Shown here one piece after another: positions 10,871 through 22,050 of a stretch of 64,000 bases of DNA. Each line of letters begins with the position of its first letter. Within the stretch, counting starts at the first letter, position 1. Source of the DNA: Isoetes taiwanensis (taxonomy: Eukaryota > Streptophyta > Lycopodiopsida > Isoetales > Isoetaceae); contig JAJEKV010000003.1 in NCBI GenBank assembly GCA_021234155.1, positions 20,010,386 to 20,074,385 of the forward strand, in the 5' to 3' direction. The notes below the pieces were generated by a model. It did no database searches. It was not told the origin of the DNA and was given only the letters and a program-made list of their open reading frames with translations. Position numbers and translations under genes: made by a program.

Positions 10871-12735
10871 GTGTGGGATCTTCAAGAAAGAATATTTTGC
10901 ATGTTCGAAGATGGTGAGCTGAAAGAACAATCCAGCTCTGCCTGAAAAAAACCAAAAAAAGGTGGTGAAGCAAAACAAAAAAACATGAGCATTGTACCCT
11001 GGACGCAGCTACAGGGTTTAAAAAGGAAGGAAATTTTTGTAAGACTATTAGAAAAAGTTGTGGCCAAGGAATTTACTCTAGACGAAATGGCCAAAGAAGC
11101 TAAGACGTAAGCAACATTTCCCATGTCGTCTTCTTTTTTTCCTAGTTTTGTCTGACATTTTTTCCCTCTGCAGTCAGAAAGACATTGTCACCTGCCAGGC
11201 AGAGTTAATGAAGCAACTAAACCTGGAGGCCTGGGAGGAGTGCAAGGCTTTGTATCCATCTTCTACTACAGATAGTATTATCAGAGAGCACGCTGTTAAC
11301 TTTAGTGGCTGGGTAAGTTTTTCAGAAAATACGTTTTGTTTTCGTGCCTTTGTCTCACAGTTTTCTTACAGAACAAGAAGAAAGGGCTACTGACAGGATT
11401 TTTAAAACTGGTTCGTAGGGCTAAGGAGGAGAGGCAGAGACTAAAGGCACTTGAGCAGGGAAAAGAAGTCGGCACAAGCAGTTTTGACACCAGTTATGAA
11501 CGGTTCACAACATTCGGTCAAGACTGCTTGTACAGGGTTGTTCATGGGGATTGCAAGAGGCTGGGAACTCTTTTGGACAAGCAAAATTATACATTGTGTA
11601 TTGCAGACATTCCATACGGGTTCAAAATTAAGGATAGCTCTTTCAACGAGGAAGCCTTCATGCACGTGCAAGTCCGTGCTTTTTTGGACGGCCTGAAGGA
11701 AATCACGACATCTGAAAACTGGAGGGTCATCATTTTTCATTCCGACCTGCAGACGATGTCGGTGCTTAAGCCAATGGGAGCTGTCTGTAACGCGGGCTTT
11801 GAAAACTGCGTATGGTAAGATTTGAATTTATTGCTTTTCTATTTACTTAACACCACGGTATAAATTTATACCTCAGTCGCCTCGTGGTATAAATTTATAC
11901 AGCAAGGCAACCTTCGTATAAATTTATACGGCACGGCAATGTGGTATAAGTTTATACAGCAAGGCAATGGTGGTATAAATTTATACTGCCACACCACTGA
12001 ACTAACTTATTTTGTTCGTTTTCTTTCTACCAATTTTTAATTGCTTTTTTGTTTGGCAGGCTAAAAACAAATGTCAAAGGACATGGTGGTGGTCCGCTTA
12101 GTAAAAGTGCTTTGAACATTTCCATATAGGTTTTACTGGTAGCGGACACCAAAAAACCATGGTTCATTTCAATACGCATAAAATGAGAAGAGTCCACCCC
12201 GCAACGCCTTCGGTTTCCTACTGTTGCGCAAAAAATTAAGAGACCCACGGCGACAAGGCTGTGGTATCTCATTACCGGAAGCCCGCGGCTAATTAATAAC
12301 TTAATAAATGGTTTTTCGCCGGGAGACTGGATTCTAGATGCATTTTCTCGCTCGGGCACCACGGTGATTTCGCCCTTAGGGCGCAATGTTGTCTCCGTCA
12401 ACATAGACCCGGACAAAATAAGTTTCGTCAGGACAAGGATAAGCTCTTGTGAATCCTTTCCTGATGAAAACGAGGAACTGGGAGCAAAGAACGGTGCTGG
12501 CGATGTTAAAGGCACATACACAGAAATCCAGCCTCCACTTACGGGAAGAAGAGATGAGGAGGTGGAGTTTGTCGACCTGGAGCCTGTGGTGCCTAAGCCC
12601 GAGAAACAGCCTGTACCTGTGCCATTGGAATCAGAAGCAGGCGTCTCTGCTATCATACCATCACAAGAGTCAGATCCTAAGGGGTACGAGAGTCCTGTGG
12701 ACTGGGAAGACCCACCTCCTCCACCAGTTGTATAA
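10871..12735 (+). CDS. ParB-methyltransferase gene of A, DNA methyltransferase part
   Basis: Exons are 10871-11106, 11174-11312, 11372-11814 and 12060-12735, all with GT/AG borders and in matching phase with element B. The first two encode helical linkers (VWDLQERIF; LMKQLNLEAWEECKALYP). The third carries DCLYRVVHGDC and LCIADIPYGFKIK, a (D/N)PPY-type motif IV at 11606-11620. The last carries SPRLINNLINGFSPGDWILD, then DAFSRSGTT (12337-12363) and VVSVNIDPDK, the AdoMet-binding motif I/II region. Motif IV before motif I is the order of beta-class amino-methyltransferases (N6-adenine or N4-cytosine). In-frame TAG (12127) and TGA (12184) and a TGA near 10943 break this copy. The TAA stop (12733-12735) lies within a palindrome. 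Which base is modified cannot be told. Confidence 0.8.
11857..11986. repeat. Array of five palindromes in last intron of A
   Basis: Five full or slightly degenerate copies of the GGTATAAATTTATACC palindrome start at about 11857, 11886, 11915, 11943 and 11972, again at 28-29 bp intervals. They lie within intron 11815-12059, between the motif IV and motif I exons. Spacers share AGCAAGGCAA or close variants. Confidence 0.9.
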
Positions 12736-12744
12736 ATTTATACA
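12729..12744. repeat. Palindrome overlapping the methyltransferase stop codon
   Basis: TGTATAAATTTATACA starts in the last Val codon and includes the TAA stop of the methyltransferase gene. Element C has the same arrangement at 36460-36475. Confidence 0.85.
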
Positions 12745-13213
12745 GTCAAGATTACAAACTAATTTTCATTGTAAACTATGTGCTAAGAAATATAACATAT
12801 TTTGATGATGATTTTTAATCTGAAAGCTTTGTCTCTTCAACAATGCTTAATTAGAACAACTCTTTTTTTCTCCATGATTTCACACTCTTTGTCTTTCCTA
12901 TGTTTAATTTTCTTAGTACTTATATTAAGCTTGCAAAAAGACAAACTATATTTCCTTCTATTTTCAACAATAAATACTTATTCAGTTTTTAAATTTAATG
13001 TCTCCCTCCTCAAACCAAGCTTTTTTTTCTTTGCCCTTTTTAAAAAATGAAAAGGCTTCAAAAATGTTGCTTTTTTGGGGGTATTTCGAATGCTAATTGC
13101 TTAACAATCTATTTTGCTCCCTATTTTGTCTGGTTTTTTCAAGTTTCCAATTTTTATAAAGGAATCTTTCAAACGCACTTCTTAAATAAGTGCGTTTCAT
13201 TTTAAACCTTGTT
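12745..13213. repeat. Right terminal region of element A
   Basis: Non-coding AT-rich DNA of about 470 bp ending in the inverted repeat. The last 50 bp hold AAACGCACTT and AAGTGCGTTT as an inverted pair with a short loop (about 13171-13198). This is unlike the left end, where the same motif is directly repeated. The right end of element C (36960-37017) is nearly identical. Confidence 0.75.
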
Positions 13214-13217
13214 TTGG
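13214..13217. repeat. Target-site duplication of element A, right
   Basis: TTGG, matching 4919-4922. Confidence 0.85.
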
Positions 13218-13815
13218 GCTTGGGATAAACTATTCCATCCTAAGGAGGTTGTGTTTTGGTGGCAGATTCTCCACAGATGCCCTCATGTGATTGTGCTCAT
13301 CCACAGATTTGATCCTCGAGTGTCAGCACTCTGCCCATTGTGCAAGCAAAGGGACGAGACCAATCATCTCTAGCCTGTTTGGTCTTGGCTGCTTTCTCTT
13401 TTTCATGTGACGTTGACAAGTCAGCAAGTGCTTCTGGCTATTTATCCAGGTACTTGGAATAAGTTGCGGAGCCAAGCATTTCATTTAGCATCAGGATGGT
13501 TATTGTGGTCCATCTGGAAGCGCAGAAGATTGTGTGTCTTTCAGGGTTTGGATATTCCTCCTGCAGTTGTCCTCCAGGACGCACAAGCTAGAATCGCTAA
13601 GGCCTACCATTGCTCTTCGCTTGCTCCTGCCAAGCGACAGTTGATATTTGAGTCCTATTTGAGTGTGTTGTCTTAGGCATAGGCTGGTGGTTCTACTCAG
13701 TGGATCATGATTATCCTTTGAGATTTTATTCCCGCCTCTGCATTTGTACTTTGCTTTTGGCTTGGAGTTTCAATAAAGTTTGTCGTTCTTCCAAAAAAAA
13801 AAAAAAAAAAAAAAC
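13218..13815 (+). pseudogene. LINE 3' end with zinc-binding domain and poly(A)
   Basis: Continuation of the LINE interrupted by element A. The frame reads WDKLFHPKEVVFWWQILHRC, then ALCPLCKQRDETNHL: the CxxC and H of the reverse-transcriptase zinc-binding domain of plant LINEs. A stop follows, and after a frame change comes LASGWLLWSIWKRRRLCVFQ, the usual end of this ORF, closing at 13676. A short 3' UTR with AATAAA (about 13771) and a poly(A) tract (13793-13814) marks the retrotransposon end. The copy is dead. Confidence 0.75.
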
Positions 13816-16121
13816 ATTTAAACAAATCCAAAAGATTGCATAGGCATATTTAAACAAAACTACGCCTCATTGTAGAGACATCAAAAAACGAAAACCCCAA
13901 ACCATCAAAATGGTTTAGACATGTACTATCTGCAAAAAATGGCTCAATGCTCCTTAATCCGGAAGCTACACCAATAATCGCATCCAAATAAAGGTCTAAA
14001 AAAAAGTGGAGGAATCCAGCGTTGGGCACAATTTGAAGATGAAGAAGGTGGCGACTATATCAAATGTTTCTATGAAAATCATTCTGCCCTCTGTGAAGCT
14101 ACCGTCCGCCCAGAATCATATTGCAAAAGGATTGAACTATCCGCTCGTCTACTACATAAATAACTGTAACATCAAGGCAGAACAATCAAGAATGACAGTT
14201 TTTAGGGGGCAAAATAGTAACGGGAAGGAAGAAGCCCGAAAGGCAAAAACAATGCCAAAAAAATCCAATTTTTGGTTCCAGTAATCACATCTGGAAGGGC
14301 ACATTGGGGCTAATGTCCATATATGCAACTTCAATAATAGCACATAATGTTATTGGCAATAATGGACATTATTTGCTTTTGTAATTATTTTTATTACTAA
14401 AATTATCTAATGACAATATCATCAATGTATTAACTTTGCTTTGTGGATTTCAGAAGAGAAAACAATGCTTGGGGGATAATTAAATCTATCTCTGAAGATG
14501 AAAACTTTTAGAGACGGCTCAAAATGTCACCCTTATAAGTAATGCTTCCATATTTTGGCAGCGTAGAAGAGCTATGCACATAATTTGCACATTTGGTAAC
14601 ATTTGACTAAGCTAAACACGCAATAAGTTTGAACACTTCCATCTTTGAAGACCCCAAGGAGACACTGATATGGTCCGTGGGGTATGGGATAAAGCCTGGA
14701 AAGGTTGGGGCCCATTGGATAACGATTTCCTTGAAGGATCCGCCTTTTTGGCATGTTGGTTAGCACTAGAGGTGCTAGTACGTAACATTTGGTACCAGAG
14801 CCAAGGTTCAATGTTATGGTTCACAACAATAAACCATACCTTTTATCTCTTCTAAACAGAATACCAGACTTCTTCAAACAAATCATAATCTCATAACCTG
14901 TAAACCGTCCAGGTTTGCTACACAATCCATAGAATAAACCGTTAGCAATGACAAAATGATCTAAGTACGAAATAAGACGACAAATAAGCACATGTCCAAT
15001 AAACATAGCATACGAGTTACACCAATAACTCAGATTGGTCAAGCTCTTAGTTCACCAAAACTAGAGCCAGATCTAAACGCATTAACTAGTCTTTGGTAGT
15101 TCACCGCCCAACCGGTTACACCAATAACTCAGATTGGTCAAGCTCTTAGTTCACCAAAACTAGAGCCAGATCTAAACGCATTAACCAGTCTTTGGTAGTT
15201 CACCGCCCAACCGGGTCAGTCGGTGCTAAGAACTGGCAAAATTATGGCAAGGCTTCCTGGCAATAGCAAAGCAACAAGCAAGGGTGGTCTATCAAAACAT
15301 GATTGTGGTCACATGGTCAAGGAGATATTTAAATTAGAGTTAAAGCTAAAGTATTTTGTCCAAAAAGTGGTCGTCTAATAATAACTATTCATGCCCATCC
15401 TTTCTTTTATAGTTTAATAGTTAACGTCTACCTTTTCCTTTCAAACTAATTTTGGTTTTAGTTATTTTATATTTATCTTTGACTTTTGAATATAAGAATA
15501 CAATCTTGGCTCAACTATATTTAAACTCTAGAACTTTAACCATTAAATAATATCTTGCCTCCAAGATATTATTTAACCATAACTATTATATGGTTTCATT
15601 GCCATTTATTTGCCTTGCTTTGCCCATAATTTGCCATTCTTACACACCCATGCTAGTCCACCAAGACTAACGTCCAAGACCACTCCCCCGAGCTACCATA
15701 TTCATAACAGACACCTATGGTGAAGAACCAAGGGAAGGACATTCATTGAACATCATACAAGTATGGCAAGGAGGTTGAGATTCAAGCAAGAAGAATTGAG
15801 CTTAAATTTGAAGACCCTTATGCTAGAGCTTGGAAGACCCCTCAAGATTCATTGGTATGTGGCTAGATCCAAGTTATTTTGGCATGAATCCTATTTCCCA
15901 ATGCTTCTTTCGTGTTCCTACCATCTTGATCTTATCCAGGAAACACCCTTCATGCTTCATAATTCCTATTTCCAAGCTCCATCACCATATTCCCTAGCCA
16001 AAGTTGGCAAAAGTCTTTTTTTCTAGTCAAAGCACATCACACACCCATCATTCATCCACTACCTTGAGAAAATGCAAAAAACTTCACCAAAGTTGGCTAT
16101 TCTTAAGGTTTAAGACTATTT
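13816..16121. other. Unassigned AT-rich region
   Basis: No convincing coding sequence. The only clear structure is the 99-bp tandem duplication at 15016-15213. The open frame at 15763-16026 shows no recognisable motif. Confidence 0.5.
15016..15213. repeat. 99-bp tandem duplication
   Basis: Two adjacent, almost identical units start at 15016 and 15115 (GTTACACCAATAACTCAG...). They differ at about one position, so the duplication is recent. Confidence 0.9.
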
Positions 16122-18549
16122 TCTCCAAACAATTTTCTCCAAACAATTTTGAAAAAAGCAAATTTTCCAAGTCATTGCACAAAGTTCTGATGTGTATGTG
16201 CACAAGTGCCAAATATGATGCCAAATCATCCACATCATCTTCAAAATTTCAAATATCATCCACATCAACACCCAAGTACATCCACATCACCATACACATG
16301 TCATCCACCTCATCACCACTTCACAAAAAGTTTTGACTAGAAAAAGTCATTTTGCCACCTTACTTGCCACATCATCACCTCACTGTGCCATGCCCATTTG
16401 CCACATCACTCCATAAACTTGCCATCTCATCAAAATTAGCCTCATTTTTAACCAAAAATCAAGATGCTCTTTTTTGCAAAAAGATTCTTCCATCCTGTAG
16501 AGCATCAAAAAATATTCCTTGTGGAAAAAAGAATTTTTGAAAAAGACCTTGTTATTACCTTCATATTTCATTTTTTGAAAACCGTGCCAAATTTTGACAA
16601 AAAAAATTCCTACCCCCCCCCCCCAACCCTACCGGGGCCTAGTCACTCTGTCCCCCAATCATCCTCTGCCACATGGTAAAACCGGTCGTGTGGAGTGGCA
16701 ACGGGCCATTACCCATGTGGAGGCAATGCGTAATATTAATAATCCACGTGGATTATTCTTTATATAACCAGAGCTTCTTTTTTGAATCAAGCTTGTGGGA
16801 TATTTCTTGGTTTTTTAAAGAACCCTAACACCGAGAAGGCCAAGAAATGGTTTTTTTGTTGGATTGTGAGCCCTAATCATAACTTGAAGGGGCCGAAACT
16901 CTCTAATTCATGCCAAGAAAACAAGAACACTAAAAACGAACGAAATCCATGGATCTTTGCAAGAATAGAGCAAAAACATGGTATTTTGGAAAGGGGTTTT
17001 TGTGACAGAGTTTTTCGACGGCTTTGAGCAAGAAAATTGACCTACACACCTTTGGTATTTGCCGGATTGACTTCATCTGCTTGAATCCACCTTCATTGCC
17101 TTAAGAAACATGAGTTTATGAGGCAAATCTATTGAAATATTTTGATCCTGTACCCAAGACATCAGAGCTTGGGATTGACTGAAATATTGTTGTATTATAT
17201 CTAAATGAATGAAAATCCATCCTCTTGGCAAAAGTTGCACATCTATTGCAAGCTAAGGACATCTAAGGAGTGAAAATTTGGCAAAAGAGCAAAATATGGA
17301 GGAAGAAAATTCTACTACCCTTGCAAAAAGTTGAAGTAAGTAAATTACCTTTTCAAGTTACTGTTGCATTACATAAAACAAAAGAAAGAGTAAGTTTGAG
17401 TATTTTATCTTTGCATTTGAAGTCATTAGTTTAAAGAAGATCAACTTAAAGTGGCATACATCTTGGGCATACATTAGGCACTCAAGAGTCAAACACGTGT
17501 CTAACATATCGTGCGTATATCTATCCACTAAAAAACATAAAAAAAGTTCTCAGAGAGTAGGAATTCCAAAATCCAATAGATCAGAATCTATGACAATTGG
17601 CCATTGAAGAAATATTTTATGGAAGCAAACTAAAAATCTTTTGGCCAAATCTCTTTGATGGACCTCTTGTGCAGTCTTGTCAGAGTTGTTAGAAGGATTC
17701 AGAAGTGAAAATAGGCTAAGCCATTTGTTCTGTCATACTTTATTGTAGGCCTGGCCCCCCTTAATTGAAGGTCAAATCAATCGACATCGAATGAAGCTCT
17801 TGAAATTGCCACCAACATCTATCTCCATTATAATCTTTAACCTCCCCACCCAATTGCAGGTGGCTTCCTGCCGATTATGATCGGCAACACTTGATTGAAA
17901 CTCCATCGTGAATATAAAAATCAAATTATATCAAAATTCAACTGCAGAAAGTGATCAAATGAAGAAGCCAATTGACTAGATTTACATAAATGGCAATGAC
18001 AATTCCCATTGCGCATCCTATTTTTGTTACATCATATTCTTGATCAATGCTTTGATCTAAGAGATAGGTCGTACATGATATGTAGTGAGACTGCAAGAAA
18101 GCTCATATCAGGTCAACTTTAAGTCTCTAAAGCTTGTTCTATTACAGATTTGTGTTGCCGTTGGCAGAATTTTCTTGTTCTTTGGACAAATTGGAAGTGC
18201 AAAATCTTACTAAACTGGAAAGACATGAGAAATGAGGACTGTTTTCCAGGCTAAGAATGAATATTAGCTATGTTTTCACTAGTAGCCTATATTATACATA
18301 TCTAGGAGTATCTATTGTGTTTTGCTGCTAAATTGTGAAGCTAGAATATAGAGGTTATGATATATGCAGTTAACTCTTAGGTCTTACATCATAGGCATCT
18401 TATATTATAATGTTTTGTAATGGACCACGCCCTAATTTGAAGGGCTAAGATTGTCTTTGCCTAATCTAAAGGCCCGGATTTGCTCTAGGGTTCGCGAGGG
18501 CAGCTGTGGTTGAGATTTGATGCTCTAGAGTTCACAAGGGCAACCTTCG

Positions 18550-19334
18550 ATGAAAACTAGAGGCATGGCTTATGCGGATTATTTGTATCAAAAGCTTGAA
18601 TCTAAGCTGCAGAAAGGGGATTGCAAGGCAGAGTATGTGGGTCTTTGTTAGAAATAGCAGAGGATCACACGCATGAATCTGCGCAACAATTTTTACAAGA
18701 AATCAAGGATTTGAGAGTTAAAATTCAAGTCAAGCTCCCGCTCTGCAAGGCTATGGAGGCCAGAGAAGCAGGGGATTTGATTCTAGAAAAGGCGAAATGC
18801 TAAGGAGCAAATAATACTGCCAGATCAGAGCTTTTCCTCTCCGCCATAGACAAATTCAAAGAATCGGAAGCCCTGTGCAGAAAAAACAGAGATTATCACG
18901 CCCAAGCTCTATCTCTGCTCAGCATCGCCCATGTCTACAACGGATTGTCCATGGACAAGCAAGCAGAAACCCACTACCAGAGTTGCATCGCCATAGCTGT
19001 GAATAATCTGGGCGATAAATCTCCGGAGCCCAAATGGGTGAAGGATGCAAAAATCAATCTGCAGCGAATTGTGCAGAAAAGAGGAAATCGAAGGGCGAAG
19101 GAAAACGATCAAAAAGAAAACATGGTTCAGGGTTTTGTATTGCCTGCCGAAGCTAAGGAGGTCCAAAGAGCCCATGCAGCTATGGCGCCTAAAGCTTTTC
19201 TCAGGTATTTGTATTCAAATCATCCCCCAAGAAAAACCAGTGGAGAATTGGGCATCGCCCCAAAGGTTGCTCTGAAAAATGCCTACCGGAAGGCCATATC
19301 TCAGTACCATCCGGATCATTACTCTGACACATGA
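18550..19334 (+). pseudogene. J-domain/TPR protein pseudogene, copy 1
   Basis: Starting at ATG 18550 the frame reads MKTRGMAYADYLYQKLESKL and stops at 18651. A one-base shift continues as LLEIAEDHTHESAQQFLQEI. A further TAA interrupts at about 18801. From there 19334 is reached in one frame with a TPR-like repeat (LSLLSIAHVYNGLSMDKQAE) and a C-terminal J-domain core, LKNAYRKAISQYHPDHYSD, containing the diagnostic HPD tripeptide. J domains stimulate Hsp70 ATPases. With a frameshift and a stop this copy is a pseudogene. Copy 2 is at 57911-58705. Confidence 0.6.
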
Positions 19335-20245
19335 GGCTGGAAAATCGTTGCCGAGGAGATCACAAAATATTTGGTCATGAATTATAACCGGCTTCAGTGA
19401 AGAACAGGGGTTTTTGTTTTTCTCAGATATTAACCATGGGCACTTTGACATGCTAATGCTTTGTTTCTTGAATGCGATCTTTAGCAAAGCCGGCTTCAGC
19501 AAACTCTGTCTTTCCAGTGTCGATTTCAGCCAGTGTCTTTGTTTTTGTCGATTTGAATGGTCAATATCCAGCCATGGGGTTAAGCCCTCTTAACCGGCAG
19601 GCTTTCAGATCAGCGCAATCCTGGCCATTGATTGCTGCTCTGTGATAGGGCATAACAGGCAAGTGGAAACAGGGAAGAAGAGCAGCAGTGTTGCAACTTT
19701 GCCCTGGATTCAGCTTCGGGAGGATTTTTTGCCCTGGATTCAGCTTCGGATGCTGATAATCCAGGCTAGGACTTGATAACCGAGCTCTGGACTCCTGATA
19801 ATCGATCTTTGGCCCTCCGAAGCTGTGATAACCGAGCTATGGAAGCTCAGATCCTAGGTATGGATGAGGCAGCTTGCCTGCCCGGTTCCGGGCGAGCCCA
19901 TTTATCTGAGGTAATGGGCGAGCAGGGGTGTTTATCCCCTTCTTAACCAGCAGGCTTTGGGATCCAACCGTTGCCCACCGTTGATTGCAGCCCTGTGATA
20001 GGCCATAACAGGCACCCAACCCACTTCGCAGGGATGAAGAGGCAGCTTAGAACGCGGAAACAGGCAGCATCAATCTTTGTTTGCAGCTTTCAGCATTGGA
20101 TTCAGCCTCGGAGCTGATAACTTAGCTCTGGAAGGTGCCGAACCTATGATAATCTAGCTGTGGGAGCTGATAATCATGCTATGGGAGATGATAATCGAGC
20201 TGTGGGTGCAGGAATGGGTGAGGAATCTTGCCTGCCGGTTAAAGG

Positions 20246-20573
20246 GGATAAACACCCCTGCTTGCCCCTTACCACTGTTGGGCAAATTCCGGGGTAGAGA
20301 AGGTTTGTTCCGGTTGAAACTAAGAATTTCCGGTTGAGTTAGCGCATTGCAGGAAAAATTCCGGTAGATTTTTATACATATTTGTATAAGAGTAATACAA
20401 ATTTCCGATTGGGAACTGAAAATATTTGGCTATTTGATGAGAGAGTAGGAAAATTTCCGATTGGGTTTAAAAACTTTGCCCAACACTGCCCCTTACAGCA
20501 GATAAACGGGCTCGCCCCTCCGGGCTCGCCCATTTATCTGCTGTAAGGGGCTCGCAGGGGTGTTTATTCCCTT
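20246..20573. repeat. Foldback hairpin element with nested MITE, copy 1
   Basis: GGGATAAACACCCCTGC at the left pairs with GCAGGGGTGTTTATTCCC at the right, and the inner parts pair as GCAGATAAACGGGC / GCCCATTTATCTGC. A MITE-like insertion (20277-20484) sits in the left arm. Related hairpins lie near 19870-19945. The same structure is present in copy 2 (about 59645-59965). Confidence 0.55.
20277..20484. mobile_element. Small MITE-like element, copy 1
   Basis: About 208 bp bounded by inverted GTTGGGCAAA and TTTGCCCAAC, flanked by the direct repeat ACT. The inside has several TTCCGGTTG/TTCCGATTGGG motifs and no coding capacity. The family is not identified. Confidence 0.5.
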
Positions 20574-21755
20574 CTTCTATTCAGGCTTCCGTTGGAGGAT
20601 TTGTTCGGCATCATTGTGGCGGCGGTCTCTGGTTGCGATTATGGCATCGTAGCCCATTTCTTCTACATCACCAAGAGGTTGGCTATGGCGTTTCTTCTTC
20701 TTTTACTGACCCCAGAAACTGTCTCAAAAATCATCTAAAAAGATTCGGCAGTCTGCTTGCTTTTCAAAAACTCTGTTTAGTCCTTTTATCTCTATTTAGC
20801 TCTACCTTGGCATACAGAATGGAATCTCTTTTGAATTCTTTTACCTCCGTTTACTTCTACCTCTCTACCTCTGTTTAGTTTCACAACATATAATGGAATC
20901 GATTTAAGATTATATCATTTCGGCAAAGAAAGGAGCAGAAGGAAACAAAGGAATCAGAGGATTTGGCAGCCGAATACAGAGGATTTGGCAGCCAAATACA
21001 GATCAAAGATATTAATTATACAGATCGAATTTATTCACAGATCATGAGGTTTTCTAGAGTATTGAAGCAGGGCAGCTAACCTAGGATTGATACTCTATTC
21101 TTATAAAACCGTTCCTACATGGCCGGAAGAAAAAAAAGCAAGGCTCATAACGCTTAGATGCTACTACAAAGAAGCATGGGAAATCTAAATATGGAAGGAT
21201 GCTAAACAATAATGCAAACATCAAGCGCAACTCACGAACATTTAAAGCGAAAATACTCAGGTTTCAGTTGTTTTGTCTCTATGAATTGTTTTATGAATGC
21301 TTATAATTTATGATTATCTAGCTTACAACAAAGGGTTTGCTTTATTGGAAATTAAAGTTGGATTCATGTGTTGTATTGTAGGAAATAAAGATATGCGCAA
21401 ATGGAATAAAGATATGCGCAAATGGATTTCCGAGATTTCTGGTATATAAAAGTCTGCTTGCATACGCAAATATGAGTGATCCTTGACATTATGATCATGT
21501 TCTTTATGTATTGACAGAGGCATTATCTGACAGGCTTACCTATTAGAAGCAATAGAATTGAAAGTAGCATGCGACTCAAGAACTGAAAAACAATGCATCA
21601 CACATTGCCATAATATAGAATATGAGGTTTGACATTCTCCTTGATCTGTTTGGCAGACTGCTTGCTTTAGATTTGTAATGCATGCTTTTTTTTCCCATCG
21701 GTGTGATTCATTTTTTGTTTCTAATGCATATGTTTTATGTGTATTGCCATTGCAG

Positions 21756-21873
21756 ACAAAAGAAGGGGAGCACATCTCTCCATTTGCTATGTTAGAAGAG
21801 CCGATATCTACAAAAAGCTTCCAGGATTTCGTGAACATAGGAGATCCAGGCAATGGGACATTTCATAATTCAG
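21756..21873 (+). CDS. Exon-like block, copy 1
   Basis: A 118-bp open block between a pyrimidine-rich TTGCCATTGCAG acceptor and a GTCTTT donor encodes TKEGEHISPFAMLEEPIS and SFQDFVNIGDPGNGTF. It is preserved nearly identically in copy 2 (60851-60968). No family was recognised. Confidence 0.35.
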
Positions 21874-22050
21874 GTCTTTGATATGTTTGAGCAGATGCAA
21901 CAATCCATCCAAATATTGATGTCTCTCTTCCATTTCTTACAACACTTAAAGCAAATGATGCAGTTCTATTCTAGCTTATTTTCATTCATGTGTAGAAACT
22001 GCTAGATGGTTGATGAAATACCATGTGTTTTACTAAATGTGCTCAAAAAT

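Larger units (their letters stand above)
4923..13213. mobile_element. Element A: DNA transposon with ParB-methyltransferase
   Basis: An 8,291-bp element. Its ends are inverted copies of AACAARGTTTAAAATGAAAC, flanked by the 4-bp direct repeat TTGG. Inside are two divergent gene sets: a DDE transposase gene (5335-8328, minus) and a ParB-methyltransferase gene (8718-12735, plus). A shared promoter lies between them. More than twenty copies of the 16-bp palindrome GGTATAAATTTATACC, some degenerate, occur in promoter, introns and at the stop codon of the methyltransferase gene. The element is inserted in a LINE. A 4-bp target duplication is known for Sola transposons among others, but the transposase here reads like the DUF7869 type, so I do not assign a superfamily. 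Several frameshifts and stops suggest this copy is no longer fully active. Confidence 0.9.
16122..22050. repeat. Segmental duplication, copy 1
   Basis: About 5.9 kb that recurs in direct orientation at 55531-61144. Most stretches are nearly identical; the main differences are short indels at CAG/CTG trinucleotides in copy 2 and a missing hairpin arm in copy 1 near 19880. The segment contains a J-domain pseudogene, foldback hairpins, a small MITE-like insertion and an exon-like block. No target duplication or terminal repeat was found, so it may be part of a larger mobile element (Helitron-like or retroelement) or a genomic duplication. Confidence 0.9.

Noticed and set aside
8718..12735. Bacterial contamination as source of ParB and methyltransferase genes
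   Set aside because: Coding sequence is split by GT/AG introns at the same places in A and B, and the element sits inside a plant LINE with a target duplication.
4923..13213. DIRS-type retrotransposon (some carry methyltransferase-like domains)
   Set aside because: No reverse transcriptase, RNase H or tyrosine recombinase inside the element; it has inverted ends with a 4-bp duplication and a DDE transposase.
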